This document shows, in pieces, positions 48,709 through 56,158 of a DNA stretch of 58,251 bases (positions are counted from its first letter, which is position 1; every line of letters begins with the position of its first letter). This stretch comes from a virus. The notes below the pieces were generated by a model. The model was not told where the DNA came from. It made no database searches and worked only from the letters and a program-made list of their open reading frames with translations. Where the stretch lies: positions 1 to 58,251 of IMG/VR virus record IMGVR_UViG_3300033064_002330. The stretch is one strand, 5' to 3'. The position numbers were made by a program, and so were the translations under genes.

Positions 48709-49155
48709 ATGCCGAAGATCGGTTCACTGATCGAGACGGCGATCGGACTCGCGACGGGCGGAGGGCTGACGGCCGGGTCGGCCGTCGAGAAGGTCCTCGG
48801 GTTGCTGAAGGCGTTTGGGAAGGGGCACCTCGTTTCCAAGAAGCGGGTGCGTGGCGTTTGGGGGCACTTCCTGAAGAAGAGGGGCGCGGCGTACCTCGCG
48901 CAGACACTCGAGGCGCCGTCCGGTTACTCACTCGTGATTCCCCTCGGCGACGTCGCGGTCGAACGGGACGTGATCGAGGGCGTCGTCGCGGCGATCCGTT
49001 GTGCGGCCGAACACGGCGACTGTTCGCACAACGTCAACGATCGGGGCGTCGAGATCCCGGTCGACCTCGCGAAGAAATGGGCGACCGACCGGACCCGCAA
49101 GCGCGCGGCCCGGAAGGCGACGAAGAAGGCGCGCAAGAAACGCGCGACGAACTAA
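48709..49155 (+). CDS. Small protein after lysis cassette, unknown
   Basis: A 148-residue protein. N-terminus is glycine-rich and amphipathic (LIETAIGLATGGGLTAGSAV), the C-terminus is strongly basic (KRAARKATKKARKKRATN). It is the last gene before a strong terminator, so probably transcribed late. Possible spanin or membrane accessory by position only; no signal peptide or cysteine lipobox is seen. Confidence 0.5.
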   Translation: MPKIGSLIETAIGLATGGGLTAGSAVEKVLGLLKAFGKGHLVSKKRVRGVWGHFLKKRGAAYLAQTLEAPSGYSLVIPLGDVAVERDVIEGVVAAIRCAAEHGDCSHNVNDRGVEIPVDLAKKWATDRTRKRAARKATKKARKKRATN

Positions 49156-49230
49156 CACTTGGAAAAGTCGAGACGCGCCCGCAAGGAGGTGACGGCCGAT
49201 CCGTTAATCATCCCGCATAGTGTCCCTCCA

Positions 49231-49275
49231 GGCGACGGCCCGCCCCCTTACGACGGCGGGCCGTCGCCGTGTTTT
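49231..49275 (+). terminator. Strong Rho-independent-like terminator of late region
   Basis: GGCGACGGCCCGCC (49231-49244) and GGCGGGCCGTCGCC (49255-49268) pair over 14 bases without mismatch around a ten-base loop, and GTGTTTT follows. It is the best terminator of the genome and separates the late tail/lysis genes from the small early-type genes. Confidence 0.82.
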
Positions 49276-49306
49276 GACAGGTGCAAAAAAACACTCCAAG
49301 AAACGC

Positions 49307-49335
49307 TTGACGGGAAATCTTTACAGGTGTAAAAT
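49307..49335 (+). promoter_or_regulatory. Promoter with TTTACAGGTGTAAA operator (P1)
   Basis: -35 TTGACG (49307-49312) and -10 TAAAAT (49330-49335) are exactly 17 bases apart. The palindrome TTTACA-GG-TGTAAA (49320-49333) covers the -10. The neighbouring sequence TTTTGACAGGTGCAAAA (49272-49288) has the same ACAGGTG core and TTTTG/CAAAA arms and may be a second, weaker site 46 bases upstream. A repeat of this arrangement is found at 50168. Confidence 0.8.
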
Positions 49336-49371
49336 GAGACCGTCGGGTCGGGAAACGGGAGACGCCCAAAC

Positions 49372-49397
49372 CAGGAGGAAGACGAAATGTCAGACAC
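49372..49397 (+). repeat. 26 bp leader repeat, copy 1
   Basis: Leader and first codons CAGGAGGAAGACGAAATGTC, continuing to 49397, are repeated exactly at 49629-49654. It includes the Shine-Dalgarno and ATG of two small genes. This points to duplication of a start region, with the bodies of the genes having diverged. Confidence 0.85.
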
Positions 49398-49590
49398 CCC
49401 TCGCGCGGAAATCACCCACGCAAGCACGACGACGGGACGCAACATCGAGACGAAGACGGACTATCGGATCACGCAGGCCGACGGTTATGTCCGCATAGCG
49501 ATGATCGGTGGGCGCGTGATCGGCACCGATCGCTTCGACGGAGCCGGACGTCGCCTGTCGGTCAAGGGCGTCCGCCTCGTCTTCGCCTGA
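49387..49590 (+). CDS. Small early-type protein, unknown
   Basis: A 67-residue protein with a strong leader (AGGAGGAAGACGAA) and the first gene behind promoter P1. Sequence is beta-rich and polar (GYVRIAMIGGRVIG). No family recognised. Early-expressed small phage proteins often target host enzymes; no evidence for a particular target here. Confidence 0.6.
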   Translation: MSDTPRAEITHASTTTGRNIETKTDYRITQADGYVRIAMIGGRVIGTDRFDGAGRRLSVKGVRLVFA

Positions 49591-49608
49591 CCGGCCGGAC
49601 GCACCACG

Positions 49609-49640
49609 CGACGGAAGACGCATACACTCAGGAGGAAGAC
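49609..49640 (+). repeat. 32 bp direct repeat, copy 1
   Basis: The 32 bases at 49609-49640 recur exactly at 49739-49770, 130 bases downstream. Each copy contains the string CATACACTCAGGAGGAAGAC and stands just before an ATG. The first copy overlaps the 26 bp leader repeat. Confidence 0.9.
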
Positions 49641-49654
49641 GAAATGTCAGACAC
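49629..49654 (+). repeat. 26 bp leader repeat, copy 2
   Basis: Exact copy of 49372-49397, again carrying the Shine-Dalgarno and start codon (ATG 49644). Confidence 0.85.
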
Positions 49655-50159
49655 GAAGCGACGCAAGGCAGCGCAGGCGGAGATTGACCGACTGAAAGCG
49701 ATCCCGGCGGATCACGGTCGGCACAACGAAGGGCGAAACGACGGAAGACGCATACACTCAGGAGGAAGACCGATGCGACGCACACCCCCGACGTGGCAGG
49801 AACGGCGGGCGATCGACGACCGGACCTGCGAACAGTTTGCCGACGGGCGCCTCGACCGAGACCTCGCGGAGTGGATCGGCGACGACCTCGCGGAGTTGGT
49901 CGTCGACGCGTCGACGTTCGACGACGACGGACTGTCCGACGTGGTCAGCGCCTACGGCGAGGCGATCCTCGAGGGCGACGCGGACCTCGGGCCCGAGGGG
50001 TTCGGCCGGTTCCTCGCCGGGACCGACGGCCCGTTGTGGGCGATCGTCTCGGAGGTCATTCACTCGCGGAAGGCCGACGCCCACGTCGACGCGTTCCTCG
50101 ACGACCGGATCGCCCCCGGCAGTTGGGCCTGTTGGGAGCCGGAACACGCCGTCGCGTGA
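49644..50159 (+). CDS. Early-type protein with duplicated start region
   Basis: From ATG 49644 the product is 171 residues. An exact 32 bp copy of the leader lies inside the frame at 49739-49770 and gives a second start at ATG 49772, so the functional protein may be the 128-residue form starting MRRTPPTWQERRAID. In that case residues 1-43 come from a small gene remnant fused by duplication. The main body is acidic and helical (LAEWIGDDLAELVVDASTFD, FGRFLAGTDGPLWAIV). No family recognised. The 29 bp repeat 49709-49737 also lies within the extra part. Confidence 0.55.
   Translation: MSDTKRRKAAQAEIDRLKAIPADHGRHNEGRNDGRRIHSGGRPMRRTPPTWQERRAIDDRTCEQFADGRLDRDLAEWIGDDLAELVVDASTFDDDGLSDVVSAYGEAILEGDADLGPEGFGRFLAGTDGPLWAIVSEVIHSRKADAHVDAFLDDRIAPGSWACWEPEHAVA
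49709..49737 (+). repeat. 29 bp dispersed repeat, copy 1
   Basis: GGATCACGGTCGGCACAACG, continuing to 49737, is found again, identical, at 51226-51254. Here it lies in the short N-terminal reading frame; there it is non-coding. Suggests recombination between small gene cassettes. Confidence 0.85.
49739..49770 (+). repeat. 32 bp direct repeat, copy 2
   Basis: Exact copy of 49609-49640 located inside the frame that starts at 49644, immediately before ATG 49772. It carries a full Shine-Dalgarno, so it probably works as a second ribosome binding site. Confidence 0.9.
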
Positions 50160-50167
50160 AACGACGC

Positions 50168-50196
50168 TTGACACCGAAACTTTACAGGTGTAAGAT
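50168..50196 (+). promoter_or_regulatory. Promoter with TTTACAGGTGTAAG operator (P2)
   Basis: -35 TTGACA (50168-50173) and -10 TAAGAT (50191-50196) are 17 bases apart. The spacer end TTTACAGGTGTAAG (50181-50194) is the same palindromic operator as at P1 (one base different). It should drive the 50252 gene. Same spacing and same operator position relative to the -10 box indicate common control. Confidence 0.8.
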
Positions 50197-50251
50197 CGGG
50201 TCAGTTCGGACGACGTGAGACGCATAAACAGCCGGAAGAAAGGCCCTCCCA

Positions 50252-51184
50252 ATGAGTTTCCTCCGAGGTTACACCCCGAAGCAGATTCAGGAAATCACGA
50301 TCAACCCCTTGTCGGCCAACGGCGAGGCGATCGCCAACCTCTGGACGGCCGTCGAGCATTCCCTCGCCGACGACCCCGACCCGACCGACTCCGACGTCAC
50401 CCTCCGCGAGTATGCGGGCGCCGCGTTCCGCGCGTGGTTCCTGTCGGCCCACGATCACCGGCACTCACACGTTCGGTTCGAGTGGGAGGTCGGCGACGAG
50501 GTCGTGCGGTCCGGGATCCGATGCGCCTTCAAGTGGGCGTGTCACGCGCGCTACACCCCGCGCCCGGACGGCCCGCCGGTCGTCCTCGAGGACGGCGCGG
50601 AGTGGACAGCCGAACACTCCTGGCTCGATTTCGAGTATCACGTCGCCAACGCGTTCGCGCACACCTGCAACCTCTACGGGCAATTGGTTGGCAAGGCAAC
50701 GATGGACGCCGAGGACCTCGCGGCCTGCCGTCGCCACATCGAGGGGTTCCGCAACGCGGCGAGTTCCGACGAAGACGAGAAGGCCGTCCTCGAGTCGCGG
50801 ATCGCGGAACTCGCCGCACAGTTGGCCGACGTGACGCCTACCGCGAAGGTTTGGGATCACCTCGGCGAACCTCTCGTCCTCGACCTGACCGTTCCGCACG
50901 ACGGCGGCGCGACGAGGTTATACGGCGCCCTGTCGTCGACGGTCGAGAAGTATGTCTGCGGGTGTCGCGACGCGGCCGAGACGGCGGCGATCCTCTCGAC
51001 GCACGATCCCCGCGTCCTCGTCTCGGCCCGGTTCCTGGTGTCGGTCGCGAGTATTCTCGATCAGCAACACAGGGCGGCGGAGGCCGTCGAGGTCGAACTC
51101 GATCTCAACGCCAACGGCGGACACGCCCCCCACGTCGACCGGATCCGCCGGGCGAACCGCGGCCTCCCCCAGAAACGACGCTGA
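50252..51184 (+). CDS. Early-type protein, unknown
   Basis: A 310-residue protein behind promoter P2. N-terminal ~170 residues contain conserved-looking AFRAWFLSAHDHRHSHVRFE and ANAFAHTCNLYGQLV; the middle has a short coiled coil (DEKAVLESRIAELAAQLADV); the rest is helical. Cys and His are scattered but do not form a clear zinc motif. It is the largest protein of the small early cluster; a hairpin terminator follows. No family recognised. Confidence 0.6.
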   Translation: MSFLRGYTPKQIQEITINPLSANGEAIANLWTAVEHSLADDPDPTDSDVTLREYAGAAFRAWFLSAHDHRHSHVRFEWEVGDEVVRSGIRCAFKWACHARYTPRPDGPPVVLEDGAEWTAEHSWLDFEYHVANAFAHTCNLYGQLVGKATMDAEDLAACRRHIEGFRNAASSDEDEKAVLESRIAELAAQLADVTPTAKVWDHLGEPLVLDLTVPHDGGATRLYGALSSTVEKYVCGCRDAAETAAILSTHDPRVLVSARFLVSVASILDQQHRAAEAVEVELDLNANGGHAPHVDRIRRANRGLPQKRR

Positions 51185-51189
51185 TCGAC

Positions 51190-51210
51190 GGGGCGCCCTT
51201 CGGGGCGCCC
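51190..51210 (+). terminator. Hairpin terminator
   Basis: GGGCGCCC-TTCG-GGGCGCCC forms a perfect stem with a stable TTCG loop, six bases after a stop, followed by TTCCTTGTG. Good terminator candidate with a short pyrimidine tail. Confidence 0.65.
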
Positions 51211-51225
51211 TTCCTTGTGCCCGCC

Positions 51226-51254
51226 GGATCACGGTCGGCACAACGAAGGGCGAA
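51226..51254 (+). repeat. 29 bp dispersed repeat, copy 2
   Basis: Identical to 49709-49737, here between a terminator and the start of the next gene. Confidence 0.85.
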
Positions 51255-51282
51255 CCACAACACGACGCACGGGAGGAACACA

Positions 51283-52112
51283 ATGCCGGACACGAAGACG
51301 GGAGGCGGATCCTGCGAGTTTTGCCCGGACCTGAAACCGGGCGCGCCTCGTTGTGCCCAATGCGGGCGGAGGGCGATCGAGGAGATTCTCGATTGGGAAT
51401 ACCTGACGTCCGCCGTCGCGGGCGACCCGACGGCGACGATCGGTTTCCAACTGCCCGGCGGACGCAGGTCGTCGACGCGACTCGAAACCGATCAGCGATT
51501 CAGCGGCCTCTTCCGCGAACTGTCCTGTCGCCGGAATTACGAAGACGGCGTTTGGTTCGACGACCGGCCGACGGTCGTCGAGTTTCTGACCTGGGCCGTC
51601 GAGTGGATCGAGTCTCGCGAGGGCACCGACGACGCGGACGAAGGCCTGCACAACACGCGCAAGTTCCTCGAGGTCGCGAAGGATTTCCTCGGCGCGCGGG
51701 AGGCCGGACGGCAGGCCCGGTCGGCGTTGGCCCTCGCCGATGCGAATGCCGGGATCCGGCCGACCGGCGGCGCGTTCGTTTGCCGACGCGGCGGACCTCC
51801 GCCCCCAGCTGACGGCGCGCCGACGTGGACGTATATCCGGCAGGAACCGGACCCGGAACGTCCGGATCAGCCTATCGACACGCCTCTTTCGTCGCGCGAC
51901 GAGGCGATCGCGTTCGGCGAAATCGCGATCCGTAACAAACGCCTCGCCGTGGTGATCGCGCGCCTCCGGACGATAAGGGAAAGGGGACCGGCCGGATCGA
52001 CGTTTGCCGTATCACGACGTATGTGCGCGAAGCCGACGGGCCGCCATTCAAGAACCCGACGGTCGAGACGGTCACGAGGGCGTTCGAGTGGATCGAGGAA
52101 GACGCGGAGTAA
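51283..52112 (+). CDS. Zinc-ribbon early protein with apparent frameshift
   Basis: Starts ATG 51283 after GGGAGGAACACA. CEFCPDLKPGAPRCAQCGRR (11-30) is a CxxC-x11-CxxC zinc ribbon. Codon quality is good to about residue 228 (NKRLAVVIARL), then the frame becomes Arg/Ser-rich noise, while the -1 frame reads DDKGKGTGRIDVCRITTYV then EADGPPFKNP and EWIEEDAE and stops at TAA 52110. So a -1 shift near 51964-51968 seems to join the two parts (about 277 residues). Without it the frame runs on into the next gene. Programmed shift, mutation or assembly error cannot be told apart here. Confidence 0.6.
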
Positions 52113-52149
52113 CGGGACGCACACAATCGACGGACCGGAGGGAACACGA

Positions 52150-52824
52150 ATGGCCGAGGATCAGAAGACCTACAACGCCGTGGTCAAGGTCGACGTCAGG
52201 GTTTACGCTGGGTACGGCGTCACGATCGCGAAGACAGAGGTTCAGGAGTCGGTTCCGATCGCCGGGCCTCTGGAATCACTCGCGGCGGGCGGGCTGAAGG
52301 ACGTCCGGAAGGCGATCCGCCCGGCCGCGGACGGCGTCGCGGCGGAGTTGTGGGCGGCGATCCTCGAGACCCACGGCGAGGCGGTTGCGCCCGTCCGGGC
52401 GGCGCGCGCCGCAATGGATCAGGCGGACCGGAAGAATGCTGAATATGGGAACTACCGGGCGGACATTTCGGTCGACGTCCTGCAAGTCGATTCAGACAGA
52501 TACAGCGACAAGCCGCTGACCCTCGTCAAGCACGACGCGGGCGAGGGCGGGCAGTTGGAAAAGATCGTCTTCCCCGTCCCGGCGTCGGCCGTGTCGGATC
52601 ACGCGGACACGTTGCTTGACCTCGTCGTCGGTTTGGTCGAGTCGACGTTCGGTCGTCGCGTGAATGGCGCGGCGCCGCGCGACGTCGGAGAATGCCCCCG
52701 CGAAAACTGTTGTGGGCGGGTCATGCAGAACGCCGACGACTACCCTCCCACATGCGACGAATGCGGCGGCGCGGCCGTCCTTGCCGCCGTTCGTGCGGAA
52801 GCGTTCGACGAGGAGGACAACTAA
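52150..52824 (+). CDS. Early-type protein with C-terminal zinc motif
   Basis: A 224-residue protein starting at ATG 52150 behind GGAGGGAACACGA. N-terminal part is beta-rich (VVKVDVRVYAGYGVTIAK), the middle helical, and the end carries CPRENCCG and CDECGG (~190-210), a likely zinc ribbon. The frame is open upstream into the 51283 gene, but the good leader sets the start here. Function unknown. Confidence 0.6.
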   Translation: MAEDQKTYNAVVKVDVRVYAGYGVTIAKTEVQESVPIAGPLESLAAGGLKDVRKAIRPAADGVAAELWAAILETHGEAVAPVRAARAAMDQADRKNAEYGNYRADISVDVLQVDSDRYSDKPLTLVKHDAGEGGQLEKIVFPVPASAVSDHADTLLDLVVGLVESTFGRRVNGAAPRDVGECPRENCCGRVMQNADDYPPTCDECGGAAVLAAVRAEAFDEEDN

Positions 52825-53316
52825 ATGCCCCTCACTCACTCACAACAGAAACAGGTCGAGAGGATGTTCGACAAGGGGATCGCCCACTCGCTGGAAACCG
52901 GCGGCGCGGCGACCCGCGTCCCCCGATCGTTGATCGACGGCCTCCGGGCCTACGCCGTCACGCGTTGCCCGACCGGCGATTTCCTGCGGGCCTGCCTGGA
53001 AAACGATTTCCTGCGGGCCTGCGGGAAGGCCGATTCCTATTCGGCGGCGGCCCTGAAGGACCTCGCCGTCGTGATATCCGAATACCTGCCGACGGTCGCA
53101 TACGGCGACCGGGCGACGGTCGACGCGTGGCTCGCCCTCGGTTGGCAAACCGTCCCGGATCCGTTCCGCGTTTGCGGGTGCCCGGACGGCGACTGTAGGG
53201 GCGACGTGTTCGCGCATCACGACGGAGTTGTCGAGTGTCAGCGTTGCGGGTTGGCCGTCCAGTTCGACGCCGTCCGCAAAGCGATTGCCGAATCGAACTT
53301 GAAAGGCGGCGACTGA
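52825..53316 (+). CDS. Early-type protein with internal duplication and zinc ribbon
   Basis: A 163-residue protein starting directly after the preceding stop. Residues ~51-66 contain a duplicated unit: GDFLRACLE and NDFLRACGK; at DNA level GATTTCCTGCGGGCCTGC occurs twice 27 bases apart (52978 and 53005). The region GDFLRA...ADS...LPTVAYGDRATVDAWL resembles a domain common in small phage proteins. Near the C-terminus CGCPDGDC and CQRC form a zinc ribbon. Function unknown. Confidence 0.58.
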   Translation: MPLTHSQQKQVERMFDKGIAHSLETGGAATRVPRSLIDGLRAYAVTRCPTGDFLRACLENDFLRACGKADSYSAAALKDLAVVISEYLPTVAYGDRATVDAWLALGWQTVPDPFRVCGCPDGDCRGDVFAHHDGVVECQRCGLAVQFDAVRKAIAESNLKGGD

Positions 53317-53544
53317 ATGGCGACGTCACGCAAAGAAAAGGCGGCCGAGGCCTACGCCCGGTCGAAGGGCGCCGCGAACCTGACGGATTGGTTCCGGAAG
53401 ACGTCCAACGGATCGCCGGAGTGTCGGCCCATGACCGAGGGCGAGCAGGCCGCGGCCCTCGGGGTTTCGCGGCCGACGGTCCGGACGTGGAAGATATTGC
53501 GAGGACTGACCCGCGAGACAAGGGTCGTCCAGCGGAGGAGGTAA
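53317..53544 (+). CDS. Small HTH protein
   Basis: A 75-residue basic protein; residues ~40-62 (TEGEQAAALGVSRPTVRTWK) form a helix-turn-helix with a recognition helix at PTVRTWK. Starts one base after the previous stop. Could regulate the early operators, but the link is unproven. Confidence 0.6.
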   Translation: MATSRKEKAAEAYARSKGAANLTDWFRKTSNGSPECRPMTEGEQAAALGVSRPTVRTWKILRGLTRETRVVQRRR

Positions 53545-53549
53545 CACCG

Positions 53550-53891
53550 ATGCAACCAGTAACGCAAAACGCAAAGAAGGAGGTCGCGTCCGGGCGCCAC
53601 GATTACCTGATCGGGAAGACGGCGATCGGATACCCGAAGGATGCGCCCGGCGGCCAACTGACGACGACGCAGGTCGGGACGGCGATCCGCGCGGCGGCGA
53701 AACGCCTCGACGAGTTCCAGGATTTCGTTTGGGAGATCGAGCAGGACGTCGCCGCCGGGATCAGCCTCGGCGAATGCGTCTGCTGTTATGCGGGCCGCGA
53801 TCGTCCAGCGACGGTCATGGTCGAGACCGAAGACGGTCTCGCCGTCGTGCCAGGAGGTCCCCGCGTGATCGTCTGCGAGAATCGATTCTAA
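53550..53891 (+). CDS. Small early-type protein, unknown
   Basis: A 113-residue protein behind GCGGAGGAGGTAACACCG. It has a CVCC motif (~77-80) and a mixed fold (VGTAIRAAAKRLDEFQDFV helix). No family recognised. Followed by two hairpins. Confidence 0.55.
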   Translation: MQPVTQNAKKEVASGRHDYLIGKTAIGYPKDAPGGQLTTTQVGTAIRAAAKRLDEFQDFVWEIEQDVAAGISLGECVCCYAGRDRPATVMVETEDGLAVVPGGPRVIVCENRF

Positions 53892-53899
53892 GCACACCC

Positions 53900-53991
53900 G
53901 AGGGGCGATCCGCCCCTCCAACCCACAACGGGGGTCCGGCGTCGCAGGCCGGGCCCGTGGGCCGCCCGGAAACGGGACGCGCGCCGGACCC
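53900..53991 (+). terminator. Two successive hairpins before SNF2 gene
   Basis: GAGGGGCG-ATC-CGCCCCTC (53900-53918) is a perfect stem nine bases after a stop. A wider repeat GGGTCCGGCG (53932-53941) with CGCCGGACCC (53982-53991) encloses further GC pairs (GGGCCCGTGGGCC). Without T runs they may slow transcription or act as RNA ends. Confidence 0.5.
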
Positions 53992-54043
53992 TTGAGGGCC
54001 CGACGCGCGCGCACAACAGTCCGACGCGGAAGGAACAAATCGA

Positions 54044-55798
54044 ATGGTAGACGCACCGGCCGCACCTGTCAAGCCCGAATGGTCGACGCCTTGGCCCCAC
54101 CAACTCGAGGCCGTCGAGTTTCTGGAGCCGCAAGGGTCCGGAATGCTTGCAATGGAAATGGGCGCCGGGAAGACGTTGGCGGCCCTGGAACTCCTGCGCC
54201 GTTGGGAGGTCCGGGTCGGCGTCGTCGCCTGCCCGAAATCGGTCATTGACGTTTGGCCGAAGGACGCCGAGAAGCACTTCCCCGGCCTGTGGGAGGTCCT
54301 TCCCCTTCGGAAGGGCACGGTCGCGAAGCGGGCCGAACTGATGATCGCCCGCCGGGCGGCCTGCCTGAAGAAGGGCAAGCCCCTCCTCGTCGTCTTCAAT
54401 TACGAGGCGGCGATCCGCAAGCCCCTCGACGTCGAACTCCTGCGCCTGCCGTGGGAGGCCCTCGTGATGGACGAGTCGCACCGACTGAAGGCACCCGCCG
54501 GGAAGACGTCGCATTTGTTTGCGGCCCTGTCCCGGAAGGTTCCGCACCGCCTCGCCCTGACGGGAACACCCATGCCGTCCTCGCCCCTCGACGTTTACGC
54601 GCAGTTCCGGGCGATCGACCCGACTCTGTTCGGCAACCTCTGGACGACGTTCCGGGCGAAGTATGCGATCACCAAGGAGGAGACTTTCAAACTCGCGAAC
54701 GGACTGAACCTGTCGGTGCCCGGCGGGTTGGCCCTGACCGTCAGCGACGGCGCGACGAGGAAGACGAAGGTCAACCGCGGGCGCGTCTTTAGCCTGACGT
54801 CGCCGAAGACGGTCGCGTTCCCCTCCGACTCCGACCTGTTCGTCTCGATCGACCTGAAGGGCGACGTGTTCCTGACGCCGTCGCACCCCCACCGGCCGGG
54901 CGCGTTGACCTGCATAGGCCGCGCCCGATCGGACGGGTCGGAGGTCCGCGCGGTCAGCAACGACGACGCGGATTACTGGCAGACCGTCGACTCGATCAAG
55001 GGGTTCCAGCACCTCGACGAACTTCATGCGATCATGTACCGGAAGACGTACCGCGTCCTGACGGGCGACGTCCTCGACCTGCCCGAGAAGACGGAACGGA
55101 TCCTGACGTTCGACCTGCCTCCCAAGGCCCGCACGGCCTACAACTCGATGTATAAGAATATGGTGATCGACCTGCGGGACGAGGAACTTGTCGGCGGCCG
55201 GATCGACGCGTCGAACGCCCTCGTCCGCACCCTCCGCCTTCAACAGGTCACGTCGGGGCGCGTGTTCGAGGAACTGGACGATCACGCCGACCCCCGGAAG
55301 CGGAAGAAACGGATCATCGAACTGCACGACGGGAAGCAGAAACTCCTCGCCGAGACCCTCGAGGACCTGTCGCCGTTCGCGCCGGGCGAGACCCGCGAAC
55401 CGATCGTCGTCTTCTATCGGTTCACGCACGAGGGGGACCTGATCCTCGAGACCGGCCGCGAGGCCGGGCTGACGTCGGTCGAGTTGTCCGGCCGCGTGAA
55501 TGACCTCGACCTGTTCCAAGACGGGAAGGCCGACCTGATCGCCGTGCAGATTCAGGCCGGGTCGATGGGAATTGACCTCACCCGCGCGCGGTACGGGATT
55601 TACTGGTCAATCAACCAATCCCTGGGCGATCACGACCAATCGCAGAAACGGCAACACAGGCCGGGACAAACGCGGCCCGTGATGTACCTGTACCTCTGCG
55701 CGGCGAACACGTCGGACGAGACAATGGTCGAGGCCCTACAGGAGAAGCGCAACCCGATCGAGGCCGTCCTCGATGATATGCGAAAGGCGAAGGCGTAA
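54044..55798 (+). CDS. SNF2-family helicase/ATPase with insertion
   Basis: A 584-residue SF2 ATPase of the SNF2 type, which moves on duplex DNA and can remodel forks or protein complexes. Walker A MGAGKT is at 39-44, DESH at 143-146, TGTP at 173-176, and near the end IQAGSMGIDLTRA and DQSQKRQHRPGQT are motifs V and VI. Residues ~210-318 form an unusual beta-rich insertion between domain 1 and the LDELHAIMYRK region; its strands (LFVSIDLKGDVFL) match no family I know. Typical phage SNF2 proteins are ~450-500 residues and lack it. Likely part of replication/recombination. Confidence 0.85.
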   Translation: MVDAPAAPVKPEWSTPWPHQLEAVEFLEPQGSGMLAMEMGAGKTLAALELLRRWEVRVGVVACPKSVIDVWPKDAEKHFPGLWEVLPLRKGTVAKRAELMIARRAACLKKGKPLLVVFNYEAAIRKPLDVELLRLPWEALVMDESHRLKAPAGKTSHLFAALSRKVPHRLALTGTPMPSSPLDVYAQFRAIDPTLFGNLWTTFRAKYAITKEETFKLANGLNLSVPGGLALTVSDGATRKTKVNRGRVFSLTSPKTVAFPSDSDLFVSIDLKGDVFLTPSHPHRPGALTCIGRARSDGSEVRAVSNDDADYWQTVDSIKGFQHLDELHAIMYRKTYRVLTGDVLDLPEKTERILTFDLPPKARTAYNSMYKNMVIDLRDEELVGGRIDASNALVRTLRLQQVTSGRVFEELDDHADPRKRKKRIIELHDGKQKLLAETLEDLSPFAPGETREPIVVFYRFTHEGDLILETGREAGLTSVELSGRVNDLDLFQDGKADLIAVQIQAGSMGIDLTRARYGIYWSINQSLGDHDQSQKRQHRPGQTRPVMYLYLCAANTSDETMVEALQEKRNPIEAVLDDMRKAKA

Positions 55799-55813
55799 GC
55801 GTTTGTCAAGGGT

Positions 55814-55840
55814 CCGGACGCAAGCCGATTATGCGTCCGG
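55814..55840 (+). terminator. Hairpin between SNF2 and HTH gene
   Basis: CCGGACGCA (55814-55822) pairs with TGCGTCCGG (55832-55840) over nine bases around a nine-base loop, 15 bases after the SNF2 stop. The next promoter begins two bases later. No T run. Confidence 0.5.
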
Positions 55841-55842
55841 CG

Positions 55843-55871
55843 TTGACACCGTATTGTTGCCGTGTTACATT
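55843..55871 (+). promoter_or_regulatory. Promoter of HTH gene (P3)
   Basis: -35 TTGACA (55843-55848) and -10 TACATT (55866-55871) are 17 bases apart. It lies 35 bases before the HTH gene start. It lacks the TTTACAGGTGTAAA operator and so is controlled in another way. Confidence 0.75.
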
Positions 55872-55906
55872 ACCCGCCTGCCGTTCACGGGAAGGAGGTG
55901 TTCCTG

Positions 55907-56140
55907 ATGTTTCCGACTGACCTCGAAACTGCCATTCGACACGCAGGACCGGCCGCCGACCTCGCGAGTAATTGCGGAGTTACTCGCGGTCACCTGTCGC
56001 GAGTTCGCAACGGCGACCGATCCCTGTCGCCCGCCCTCGAGGGACGGATCGTCGCCGCGTTGCGCGCGCAGGCCGAGGCGTTTGCGCGCCGGGCGCAGGC
56101 GATCGCGGAAACGCTGGACGGGCGACAGGCCGACACCTGA
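55907..56140 (+). CDS. Cro/CI-type HTH protein
   Basis: A 77-residue protein starting at ATG 55907 after AAGGAGGTGTTCCTG. Residues ~14-50 (AGPAADLASNCGVTRGHLSR and onward) form a Cro/CI helix-turn-helix with the recognition helix at TRGHLSRVRNG. It could be the regulator of the palindromic operators. A longer form from GTG 55862 is in frame but has no leader. Own promoter P3 in front. Confidence 0.65.
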   Translation: MFPTDLETAIRHAGPAADLASNCGVTRGHLSRVRNGDRSLSPALEGRIVAALRAQAEAFARRAQAIAETLDGRQADT

Positions 56141-56158
56141 ACGGGAGGAACACCCACG

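Noticed and set aside
50215-52824. One 869-residue open frame as a single gene
   Set aside because: It spans a terminator hairpin, two strong internal leaders and long Arg/Ser-rich out-of-frame stretches; the 50252, 51283 and 52150 genes explain it better.
53888-55519. 543-residue reverse-strand frame opposite the SNF2 gene
   Set aside because: Shadow frame created by GC-rich codon use; SNF2 motifs on the + strand are unmistakable.
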